DNA from: Limnomonas spitsbergensis
Taxonomy: Eukaryota; Chlorophyta; Chlorophyceae; Chlamydomonadales
Direction of reading: 5' to 3'
Length of the DNA stretch: 64,000 nt
Assembly: GCA_037349105.1 (NCBI GenBank)
Contig: JAYJMM010000122.1
Coordinates: 124,001 to 188,000, forward strand
In this document: piece after piece, positions 44,501 through 56,500 of the stretch
How positions within the stretch are numbered: position 1 is the stretch's first letter
Layout of the letters: each line of letters starts with the position of its first letter
Translations under genes and position numbers: made by a program
Notes under the pieces: generated by a model
Databases searched by the model: none
What the model was told of the DNA's origin: nothing
Seen by the model: only the letters and a program-made list of their open reading frames with translations

Positions 44501-47500
44501 TGATAGTGCAGCAGGTGACACAGCTGGTGATAGTGCAGCAGGTGACACAGCTGGTAATAGTGCAGCAGGTGACACAGCTGTTAATAGTGCAGCAGGTGAC
44601 ACAGCTGGTAATAGTGCCGCAGGTGACACAGCTGTTAATAGTGCAGCAGGTGACACAGCTGGTAATAGTGCAGCAGGTGACACAGCTGGTGATAGTGCAG
44701 CAGGTGACACAGCTGGTAATAGTGCAGCAGGTGACACAGCTGTTAATAGTGCAGCAGGTGACACAGCTGGTAATAGTGCAGCAGGTGACACAGCTGGTGA
44801 TAGTGCAGCAGGTGACACAGCTGGTGATAGTGCAGCAGGTGACACAGCTGGTAATAGTGCAGCAGGTGACACAGCTGGTGATAGTGCAGCAGGTGACACA
44901 GCTGGTAATAGTGCAGCAGGTGACACAGCTGGTAATAGTGCAGCAGGTGACACAGCTGGTAATAGTGCAGCAGGTGACACAGCTGGTGATAGTGCAGCAG
45001 GTGACACAGCTGGTGATAGTGCAGCAGGTGACACAGCTGGTAATAGTGCAGCAGGTGACACAGCTGGTAATAGTGCAGCAGGTGACACAGCTGGTAATAG
45101 TGCAGCAGGTGACACAGCTGGTAATAGTGCATCAGGTGACACAGCTGGTGATAGTGCAGCAGGTGACACAGCTGGTGATAGTGCAGCAGGTGACACAGCT
45201 GGTAATAGTGCCGCAGGTGACACAGCTAGTGATAGTGCAGCAGGTGACACAGCTGGTAATAGTGCAGCAGGTGACACAGCTGGTAATAGTGCAGCAGGTG
45301 ACACAGCTGGTAATAGTGCCGCGGTGTGACTCAAGATGAGGAGACAAATTAAGGTGCGGATGGTGGCTTAAGAATGCTACGGCCAAACGTGTGGATTTCT
45401 CAATCCTCGCTCCCATTACGTATTTTTATAATTTGTTTGACTTTGTGTACCGTGTGAAAATAAGCCGATGGTGGACAGAAACAAAAGTGAAAAGCATTAA
45501 ATGAATAGGCGCTCAAACAATGTGCAGATGATAGAAGAACACGATAGAGAACATGATAGAAGATCCTCCTGCTCTGAGAGGGAGGCTGTAGATTTGCATG
45601 CGTTGCATGTGTTTGGCACAGCAACCATGCAACCATGCAACCATGCAACCATGCAACCATGCAACCATGCAACCATGCAACCATGCAACCATGCAACGCA
45701 GCCCAGGATCTCGCACGAGCCTTTCAAAACTGTCTGGTCCCTCACAATGTACATCTTCCTTCACTTGTATGTAAACATCTCCGTCCTCTATGCTTCGGGG
45801 CGTGCTGGCAGATGTTTTTGAAGCATCAGTGCCGACCATGCAAAACCATGTGCTGGCATGTATGCTCTATCTGGATTGCTTTCCTTGCCATTCCTTAGGC
45901 CATAGCTTCCTGTAGTCCGCCACAGCCTTACCATACGTTTGAGGCCGTTCAATTGCCACGGCGGCCCCCATGCACTCTTACAAGATCCATGCGAAGGCTG
46001 GACTGCTTTGTGATCCATCTCTCTTACCGCGACTGATCCTCCCGTCCATCTGCTTGCTGATGGCCTAGGAGCCGTTTTATGGCGACCCTGCCGACGTTCC
46101 CGTCCGCCCAGCTGTGTTTGCTGGTCGCGAGTTCCGCATCCCCTCCTCAGCCGACGCGCCACCCTTCCTCTCCTACATGGACCTGCGACAACAGCAGCAA
46201 CACGGTCAGCAGCAACAGCAGCAACCACAAGATGAGCTGCAGCAGCAACAACTACAGCAGCAGCAACAAGCTCTAGTGGTCAAGGCAGGCACCCGGCTGC
46301 CCCACATGACGGCCTTTAAGAGCCTAGTGGTGGCCGCTGGCTCGCTCCTCCTACCCGCTCCGGTATTCATCGAGTCCCTGAGCCTAGGGTACGGCCGGCG
46401 CCGCGGACTGGCCTTCACCCCCGCCCGCAAACCCCCGTCTGCGTCTCAGGTTGGCCTCTGGCTAGCTCGTAGCCGTCGCGTTGCAGCCTCTGGTGGCGCC
46501 CAACCGGCCACGGCAGCCCGCAGGCACCTCCCGGGCACCCCCCGGCAGGACCCAAACACCGGAGCTCTGCTTCCTCCCTGCAGCATGGGCGAGGCGGCGG
46601 CAGCAGCAGCCGTGGCAGCCGGCCTGGGCAGCCCACTGGCTTCTACGCCCCTGGGAGAGACGTGCAGCCTGCTGTGCACTCCGGCGCTGCTGCTTACCGC
46701 GGAGCCTGCCTCGTCCCTCCTGTACGAACCAACGCCCTCCTTAAGGCTGCAGGAGCGGATGACAGATGGGCAAACCCCGGGCCGCCCAGGGGGCAGCAGT
46801 AGCGCACCAGAGGCTGCGCTTGGCTTGTACGAAGTTGATGGCATGCCGATTGGGAGGCCTGCCTCACCAAAGTATGACGAGCGCAGCTGCTTCTTTCGCA
46901 GCACAGCACCCGCGGCTGCTGGCAGCGCCCCGACGGTCGACGATGAGGATTGGCTGCGGCGCACCGGGGCGGCGACCGCGGCGCCTAGTCAGCGCGAGGC
47001 ACGGCTGCGTGAGCAGGGCGGGCTGCGAGCGACACAGGCGGCAGCGGCGGCGGCGGCTCCGCGCGCAGGCGGCGAGGCGGCAGCGCCGGATATACCTGTG
47101 GTGTCCCACAGCGCAGCTGGGGTCGGCCGGTCTGTTGGCGGGCAGGTGGCGGTGCAGGGCAGATCAGGGGCAGGGTCGCAGGACCCAGTGGCGGGTCCAG
47201 CGGGAATGGCGCCCTTGCAGCTGCTCTCCGACTCTCAACGGATGTGCACACCCCTGGAGGCGGCCATCCTGCTGCCACAGCCAGGAGGCTCGCACCTGCC
47301 GAGCTGCCCGCCGAACTGCCCGCCGAGCTGCCCGCCAACCTGCCCGCCGAGCGTGTTCAAAGGCACGGCCACCATCCGCAGCCCAGCGCTACCCTTCTCG
47401 CTCATTTCGCCGGTGAAGCACGGCAGCGGGCATGTGACGGCCACGCCGCCCAGCCAGAGGTGGGGGCTGAGATGGAGTTGGTGGCATTAAAGGCTTATTG

Positions 47501-50500
47501 TAACGGTTCCAGTATTTCCCTTTCCGAGGATTCAGAACTGGTTTTCGTGTTACTATATGGAGTCATGAAAAGCAATACTGGTACTGCATTCCAGAGATAT
47601 TTCCAGGCTGACACTGTTTTGTCAAACGCATTTGAATTTATTTCAGGTTAGTGTGCCGGGAAAGTTACGGTACAAAAATAAAGCTGCAATTCTAAGGATT
47701 GTGATAAGGCTCATTTGATGATGTACATTTTAATACCTAAGCGATTCCATCTCTGTGTAGTTCTGTGCCTGTGATGGACTGATGGCTTAGGGGCAGAGGT
47801 TTGTCCTCACTACAAGAGCCTGGCTTGTTTTGACTAAGCATTGCCTTTCGTTGACATAGCTCTGACAACATGATTGCTAGCCTGCGCCGCTCCACACTCA
47901 TGCCCCTCTCTCCAGAAACAGCCACACTGCTAGAGCTTCAATCACAAATCAGGCTGCCAAGGACCCTGGTGGCTTGTGCTCTCTGTGCATTTGCCTTTTC
48001 ACCTGTATTTGTTTCGCTTATGCCACCGATGGACTTTCACCCTTTCTGCTGCAAAAAGGGCTCTCTGGCGTTGCTGTCTTCCTGCAGGGGCTTCCGCCGG
48101 CCGCAGGACAGCAAGGGCGAGCAGCTGACAGTGCTGGCTGTAGAGGTGCTTGGAGAGTGCAGAGGGGCTTTGCTGCCTGATCCCAAACACGATGCAGTCA
48201 GGTACATCCTACCATCATCATGCGTGAGCCCTTCGACTGCCTATGGAAGGCACAGAACACACGCTGCCTGCGCACAGCTCTGCTGGCTGCGTCCGACTGA
48301 TTCTGGCTTCGGGTTGAGGGTTAACAGTTTGGGTTCAGGGTTAAGGGTTGAGGTTCAAAGTTTGGGTTAAGGGTTAAGGGTTGAGGGTGGCCTGTGAGGA
48401 TTGCGTGTCGCTGCTTAGAGCCTCTCCCGCAATGAATTTCACTCGTTAGAGCTCGATGATTCCCCAAGGTGCTCTGAAAGGAAGTCCATGGTGCTGCTGG
48501 TGCGCCACTATACTGGCTGTATCTGTCTTTTTATAGACATAATTTACATTATCTTGGCTGGTTAAGACTGACTCCCTCCCCGGTGCCTCGCATGTCGAAG
48601 GTGCATTGTCATGATGGTCATGGAAGACGGTGTTGAGGCGCCAGATGGGCTGCCACCTGGTGCCTGCCCCTACTTCACCCGAGTCATGCTACTGGAGGAC
48701 AGCAGGGGGGTGGGCAAGGAGGGGCAAGGGAGGCCCTCGGGCCCGCACGCGGTCACCCCCGAGGATGCACACCACTGGGGCATCAAGCCAGGAGCTGCAG
48801 CTGTCCCTAACGACCCCCCAGCTACACCATCAGCGACCACCAATGACCTTTCAGCTGCCCCACACGCGGCCCTGAATGGCCCCCCGGTTGCTCCTCCATC
48901 GGCTTCCACTGCGGTTCCTGAACCAGGGCTCCCTTCCTCCCGCCGCCCAATTGGTCCGCCGGGGACTGTAACAGTCGAGGCCTCTGTCAGCAATGGCGCT
49001 CCGATGTCTGAAGCGGTCCATGAGGGTGCTGCGGCTAGGGATGGATGCTGGAGTGGAGATGCGCTGCCTGGGTGTCATGTGGAACTGTTCAAGGTGGAAC
49101 TCTGCTAAGTATACCATCGAAGTTCTTCTTGCCAAAGAACTGCAGCAGCAGCAGCAGCAGCAGCTGAATCATGCTATTGCAGTTGCTGCTGCCGTTGATG
49201 ATGAGGATCAGTAACAGTGCCTGTAACAGCAGCAGCATGAACTAAGAGCTGCTGCCTGAGCCTGGATCTGCCTAGATCTGCCTGGATCTGCCTAGATCTG
49301 GATGACAAGCCTGTATACCCATGTGTGGCTGCATGCTCCCTATGTGTCATGGGAGACCTGAGCTGTGAAGTACCCGTACATGTTGTATGGCCTCTGCTGA
49401 GCTCTTTTGTAGAACCTTAGTATGCATCCTTGTGGCTATGTGTTCAGGATGAGCTAGCCATGCTCGAGGCTTTTGTGGACGCAGTTCTGGAGCAAGATCC
49501 AGACGTCCTGCTGGGCTGGGAGATGCAAAAGGCATCCCTCGGGTTCTTGGTGGAGAGGTAAGAGCGGAGGGCGTCAGGGGGGAAGGAACAGGAGGCGGGC
49601 GGTGGCTTGCCGGCGGGAGTATTCAAGGGAATAGCAGCATGTTGGGGTGCTTGGCCAGTGGCTTATGAGTGGGCGGACACATCACGACATGCGTCGTTAT
49701 CTCTGGGGCTCTTTTGTCTCTTTGTTGCAAATGTGTGACCCTGTGGGTGATAATCCCTCATGACATACATGGTGACGTTGTGCATGCAGCCTTGGCCCAT
49801 GCTGCGCTGTCTCCTCAACCATCATGCCCCTTTGAGGCTTTCTTTGTTTCTTGTGATCCAGGCCATGCCCGATATCACTCTTCCCTAACTCAGTACCGTA
49901 TCCTCCCACTCTTTTGGGCGCTGAAGAAGCCCCTCACGCATGCTGTGTCGCCCCCCTCCCCCCCCCATGCTGTGTTGCCCCCCCCCCCACACACATGCTG
50001 TGTCGCCCCCCTCCCCCCTCCCATGCTGTGTCGCCCCCCCCACCACCCTCATGCTGTGTTGCCCCCCCATGCTTCAGGGCACTCACCAAGAACCTCAACA
50101 TCTTGCGCAAGATGTCCCGCACACCAGAAACGTCCAGCATCAAGGAGAGGCAGGTGGGCCCTGCGCCCATCATCCGCATGAGCCCTCACTGGTCATCTTG
50201 ATGGGCATGCAGCCTGATAAAGCAAAGTATTCCATCCTGTCAGCAAACCCTCACGCAATGCTTTAAGGCAACAGAAAGGAAAGGGCATGCCTGAGCGTAA
50301 AGGACCAGGTGTGATCGCTGCCCGCCTGTTCCCACCCCAGCTACGGTACCGACCATCTCAGCTCCAGCCACGTCCCGAAATCACGCCTCTCTCTCTCCCT
50401 AAATAAGATGATGAGTACAGGCAGAATAAGGCCTCGGGGCCGGGTCTGGGGTGAAATGCTAGGGCTCAACCCTAACCCCCGAACACTGAACCCTAAGCCT

Positions 50501-53500
50501 GAACCCTCGCAGGATGATGAGTACAGGCGGCATCACGCCTCAGGGCCGGGTTTAGGGCGAAACGCTAGGGCTGAATCCTAACCCCCGAACCCTCAACTTT
50601 CAACCTGAACCCACGCAGGATGATGAGTACGGTCAGCATCATGCCTCGGGGCCGGGTGTAAGGCGAAATGCTAGAGTTAACCCTTAACCCCGAACCCTGA
50701 ACCCTAAGCTGAACCCACGCAGGATGATGAGTACGGGCGGCATCACGCCTCTGGACTGCATTGCACGGGACGCGTAATCCTCAACGTGTGGCGTATCATG
50801 AGGGGCGAGCTCAAGCTAGGCAACTACACTTTTGAGAGCTGTGCCGCTGCGGTGCTCAGGCTGCGGGTGCCTCACGTGCCGGAGCAGCAGCTAGCCGTTT
50901 GGTTCCATGCTGGTGGGGCCCCACTTGGGTGTCACGTCTCCAGGGCTACCGGGACTCATTCAGGCTTCACAACTCCAGGGTGCTGGAAGCGGGAAGCTAG
51001 CGAGAAGCTAGCGAGAAGCTAGCGAGAAGCTAGCGAGAAGCTAGCGAGAAGCTAGCGAGAAGCTAGCGAGAACCTGGCGGGAACCTAGCGAGAACCTAGC
51101 GGGAACCTAGCCAACGGGGTGTGCCCGCACTGAGACCTGCCAGCTAGGTCCCAACCGGACGAGGGTCAGCAGCAGGCGCCGATCTGAACCTTCTGAACCT
51201 CATCACGTCTTGGTGCCCTTACGGTTGAATCACAAGCACATCACAAGGCTGTTTTACAGTATCACGCGGCGTCATTATCGCATGCATAGAGGAGCATGCC
51301 TAACCTTACCTCACACATGCCGTCCCACGCGTCAGGTCCCGCAGGCGGTCGGTGGCGCGCCATATCCCACGTCTCTCGCCGCTGCCGCCTGTCCCTGGCA
51401 ATGGTTTCGGAGCTTGACCTGCTCGGCCGCACCGCCGAGATGGCGCGCACCTACGGTATCGACCTGTTCAGCGTGTTGTCCCGCGGCAGCCAGTACCGAG
51501 TGGAGAGCATGATGCTGAGGCTTGCGCACAGCCAGAACTACTTGGCACCCTCACCTAGCAGGGAGCAGGTGGGCGGGTAGGGAGCAGGTGGGCGGGTAGG
51601 GAGCAGGTGGGCGGGTAGGGAGCAGGTGGACACATTCGGATTGCATCAAGGTTAAGGGTTTAGGATTGAGGGTAGAAGCAGGCTGCACGGACAGATACAG
51701 TTTGAGCTAAATGAAGGTCTCGTAGATGCCATGAATGCGCCCTTTTATCCAGACCTCTTTATCCAGACCCCTTTATCCAGACCTCTTCATCCAGACCCCT
51801 TTATCCACACCCCTTCATCCAGACCCCTTTATCCAGACCCCTTCATCCAGACCCCTTTATCCAGACCCCTTTATCCAGACCCCTTTATCCAGACCCCTTC
51901 ATCCAGACCCCTTCATCCAGACCCCTTTATCCAGACCCCTTCATCCAGACCCCTTCATCCAGACCCTTCATCCAGACCCCTTTATCCAGACCCCTTCATC
52001 CAGACCCCTTTATCCAGACATCTTCATCCAGACCCCTTCATCCAGACCCCTTTATCCAGACCCCTTCATCCAGACCTCTTCATCCAGACCCCTTCATCCA
52101 GACCCCTTCATCCAGACCTCTACATCCAGACCCCTTTATCCAGACCCCTTCATCCAGACCTCTTCATCCAGACCCCTTCATCCAGACCCCTTTATCCAGA
52201 CCCCTTTATCCAGACCCCTTTATCCAGACCTCTTCATCCAGACCCCTTTATCCAGACCCCTTTATCCAGACCTCTTCATCCAGACCCCTTTATCCAGACC
52301 CCTTTATCCAGACCCCTTTATCCAGACCCCTTTATCCAGACCTCTTCATCCAGACCTCTTCATCCAGACCTCTTCATCCAGAGCCCTTTATCCAGACCTC
52401 TTCATCCAGAGCCCTTCATCCAGACCCCTTTATCCAGACCCCTTCATCCAGACCCCTTCATCCAGAGCCCTTCATCCAAACCTCTACAACCAGACCTCTT
52501 CATCTAGAGCCCTTTATCCAGACCCCTTTATCCAGACCTCTTCATCCAGACCTCTTCATCCAGACCTCTTCATCCAGAGCCCTTTATCCAGACCCCTTTA
52601 TCCAGACCCCTTTATCCAGACCCCTTCATCCAGACCCCTTCATCCAGACCTCTACATCCAGAGCCCCTCATCCAGAGCCCTTCATCCAGAGCCCTTTATC
52701 CAGACCCCTTTATCCAGACCCCTTTATCCAGACCCCTTTATACAGACCCCTTCATCCAGAACCCTTCATCCAGACCTCTACATCCAGACCTCTTCATCTA
52801 GAGCCCTTTATCCAGACCTCTTTATCCAGACCTCTTTATCCAGACCCCTTTATCCAGACCTCTTCATCTAGAGCCCTTTATCCAGACCTCTTCATCCAGA
52901 CCTCTTTATCCAGACCCCGTTATCCAGACCCCATTATCCAGACCTCTTTGTCCAGACCCCTTTATCCAGACCTCTTCATCTAGAGCCCTTTATCCAGACC
53001 TCTTCATCCAGACCTCTTTATCCAGACCCCGTTATCCAGACCTCTTCATCCAGACCCCATTATCCAGACCTCTTCATCCAGACCCCTTCATCCAGACCCC
53101 TTCATCCAGACCCCTTCATCCAGACCCCTTCATCCAGACCTCTTCATCTAGAGCCCTTTATCCAGACCCCTTTATCCAGACCCCTTTATCCAGACCCCTT
53201 TATCCAGACCTCTTCATCCAGACCTCTTCATCCAGAGCCCTTTATCCAGACCTCTTCATCCAGAGCCCTTCATCCAGAGCCCTTTATCCAGACCTCTTCA
53301 TCCAGAGCCCTTCATCCAGAGCCCTTTATCCAGACCCCTTCATCCAGACCCCTTCATCCAGACCCCTTCATCCAGAGCCCTTCATCCAGAGCCCTTCATC
53401 CAGAGCCCTTTATCCAGAGCCCTTTATCCATACCCCTTTATCCATACCCCTTCATCCAGACCCCTTCATCCAGACCTCTACATCCAGAGCCCTTTATCCA

Positions 53501-56500
53501 GAGCCCTTTATCCAGACCCCTTTATCCAGACCCCTTCATCCAGACCCCTTCATCCAGACCTCTACATCCAGACCTCTTCATCTAGAGCCTTTTATCCAGA
53601 CCTCTTTATGCAGACCTCTTTATCTAGACCCCTTTATCCAGACCTCTTCATCTAGAGCCCTTTATCCAGACCTCTTCATCCAGACCTCTTTATCCAGACC
53701 CCGTTATTTAGACCCTATTATCCAGACCTCTTTATCCAGACCCCTTTATCCAGACCTCTTCATCTAGAGCCCTTTATCCAGACCTCTTCATCCAGACCTC
53801 TTTATCCAGACCCCTTTATCCAGACCCCATTATCCAGACCTCTTTATCCAGACCCCTTTATCCAGACCCCTTTATCCAGACCCCTTTATCCAGACCCCTT
53901 TATCCAGACCTCTTTATCCAGACCCCTTTATCCAGACCTCTTTATCCAGACCCCTTTATCCAGACCTCTTTATCCAGACCCCTTTATCCAGACCCCTTTA
54001 TCCAGACCCCTTCATCCAGACCTCTTTATCCAGACCCCTTTATCCAGACCTCTTTATCCAGACCCCTTTATCCAGACCCCGTTATCCAGACCCCTTCATC
54101 CAGACCCCTTCATCCAGACCCCTTTATCCAGACCTCTTTATCCTGAGCCCACACCATCGTTAGAGCCATTGCTGGACACAGCCGCTATCCTGCTGTTCCC
54201 CCTGTACCCCTCATGTATGTGTTGCCCCACCTCAGGTGGGCTCTCAGCCGGCCCTGGAGGCCATCCCACTGATCCTGGAGCCTGAGAGCAGGATGTACTG
54301 TAGCCCTGTTGTGGTGCTGGACTTCCAGTCCCTGTATCCATCGCTGGTCATTGCCTACAATCTGTGCTACACGACTTGCCTCGGAAGACCGCAGCACGCC
54401 AGAGCAAGTAAGAGGCAGAGGGGGCTGCTCACATGCTTATGGGTTTAAGGTTAAGGATTTAGGGTGATGAGCTGCAAAATAAAAAAGAGTGAGAGACCTA
54501 GTATTGACCTGGTGTCAGGATGTGGTAAATGGAGGAATGCGATTGTGCGCTGCATGTTGTTTTGTCCCTTGGTGATGTACTTCATGCCTCCTCTACCTCT
54601 CAGACCTCATATTGATGGGGGATGTCTGGGAATCTGGAAATCAAATCATCTTTAATCTGAATCCTTGGCATGCCCTGCAGGCCCGTCCCACCCCGTCCGC
54701 CTGGGCTGCATGACCTATGCCGTCCCTGCCGCCGTCAGCGGTTCTTGGAGCAAGTACCCGTGTGCAGTTACCGCGCTGCCGCAGGATGGAGATTTGCCCC
54801 CCCTGCCCGGCACCGGCGTGCTGCCGCCCTCCGTCCCCTTCCAGGTGGCGCCCAACGGCGTGGCCTACGTGCGGCCAGACGTGCGGCCCGGCGTCGTGCC
54901 CCGCATGCTGTCGGAGATTCTTGACACGCGGATTATGGTGAAGGGAGCAATGAAGCGCTGGCCGGCCGACAAGCCTGCACCCGCAGCCACGGGCCTATCA
55001 GCCCATGCAGCGCCGACACCGTTCTCACGGCGTGTGCTTCAGCGGGTGCTCAACGCGCGGCAGTTTGGCCTCAAGATGATTGCCAATGTGACGTACGGGT
55101 ACACCTCTGCGTCCTTTTCGGGTCGAATGCCCTTTGCGGAGCTGGCGGATTCGATTGTTGAAAGCGGTGCGCGATGCGATCTATGGAGTCGGGAGGAGGC
55201 AGAGGAGGCAGGGAGGTGGAAGAGGGAGCGATTCCAATGGCTAGAGGTTCATAGCCATGCGCTCCCAGTTAACGTGTTCCCCCCTTTAGGCAAGCACTAT
55301 GAAAGTGGGTGGGAGAGAGGTGGACCATCTTTCACCGTTTAATAAACCTGGGGCTTAATAAAACTAAAACTGAAGACGAAGTCTGAAGAAAGTTGTATTT
55401 TAGTGGCCTGGATTAACACCGAGGCCTCCAAATTGAATTCATGCCCCCTTTGCAAACCTTGAACCCTCAACCCTAACCCTCCTACAAACCGGAGTCCTCA
55501 ACATTCACCCTCCTGCAAGCTTATACCCTCGACCCTAACCCTCATACAAACATGCACCCTGAAACTGAACCCTCCTGCAAACCTTAACCCTAAGCCCTTA
55601 TACACCTTTAAACTGTGCACCTAAACCCTTGTCCCCATGCAAACTTTTAAGTTAACCTTAATCCCCCAACGCACATTGACCCTAAACCCTAAACCCTAAT
55701 CTCCCAAACAAGCCCTTACCCCCAACCCTAGTCTCCCTACACTTCTTAACCCTCAACCCTTATCCCCCTACAAACCCGAACCCCTGACCCTGCCCCACCC
55801 CCCCAAACGCGTCCTCCTTGCAGGCCGCCAAACATTGCAGTCCGCCATGGACATGGTCCACACGCATCCCAGGTGGGGCGCCCGGGTGGTGTACGGCGAC
55901 ACAGACTCCCTGTTTGTTCTGCTGGAGGGCCGCAGCCGTGAGGAGGCCTTCCAGATCGGGGCGGAGATTGCAGCGGCGGTCACGGCGGCAAATCCGAGCC
56001 CGGTCACACTTAGGATGGACAAGGTGTGGTGTGGTTCACACTTGGGTGAAATGTGACCAAACGGTGGGCGGTCTACGGCTGGAGACGCAATGAACATGGA
56101 TGACTGCACCATGCCGCCCAGGCACATGCAGGGATGTTGCTGAAGTGTGACTGAAGTGTGACTGAAGTGTATTCGAAACCAAACACCGGTGAGGTGCCCT
56201 ATGGTCCCGGGGCTCCTCAGGGCAGAGGCTTGGGTCTGATTTCGCTCCAAGATTTCATGTTCGCTGAAAATATATAAACAGATTGCAAGTGAGCTGGATG
56301 AGTGGATGCGGTATCTCTGTGAGGGTATCTCTGTGAGGGTACGTCTTCTTTGTCCATGCCCTGCGGCATCCACTTGGCTGCAGCATCAGGATTCTTCTCC
56401 CCGTCACTAAGCCTGGGAATCGTGCATGCTCTTCAAATAGCATATCTACATACCGGTACGGTGTATATCTATCTTTATTATACTTATCTATTGAGCTGGC

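Noticed and set aside
34551..45325. CRISPR array
   Set aside because: Units are contiguous with no unique spacers, and the context is a eukaryotic intron.
34513..45339. Open frames of 700 to 3,042 codons on both strands across the 27-bp array (SPAALLPAV, TCCTITSCV, HLLHYYQLC, AAGDTAGNS repeats)
   Set aside because: They follow automatically from a stop-free 27-bp unit in five of six frames. The array lies in an intron proven by the conserved exon 10/exon 11 join.
51731..52871. Long FIQTPLSRPLYPD open frames
   Set aside because: Product of the 14-bp minisatellite reading through all frames inside REV3 intron 17.
55440..55800. Chromosome end
   Set aside because: The AACCCT tract is degenerate and internal to a gene, with coding exons on both sides.
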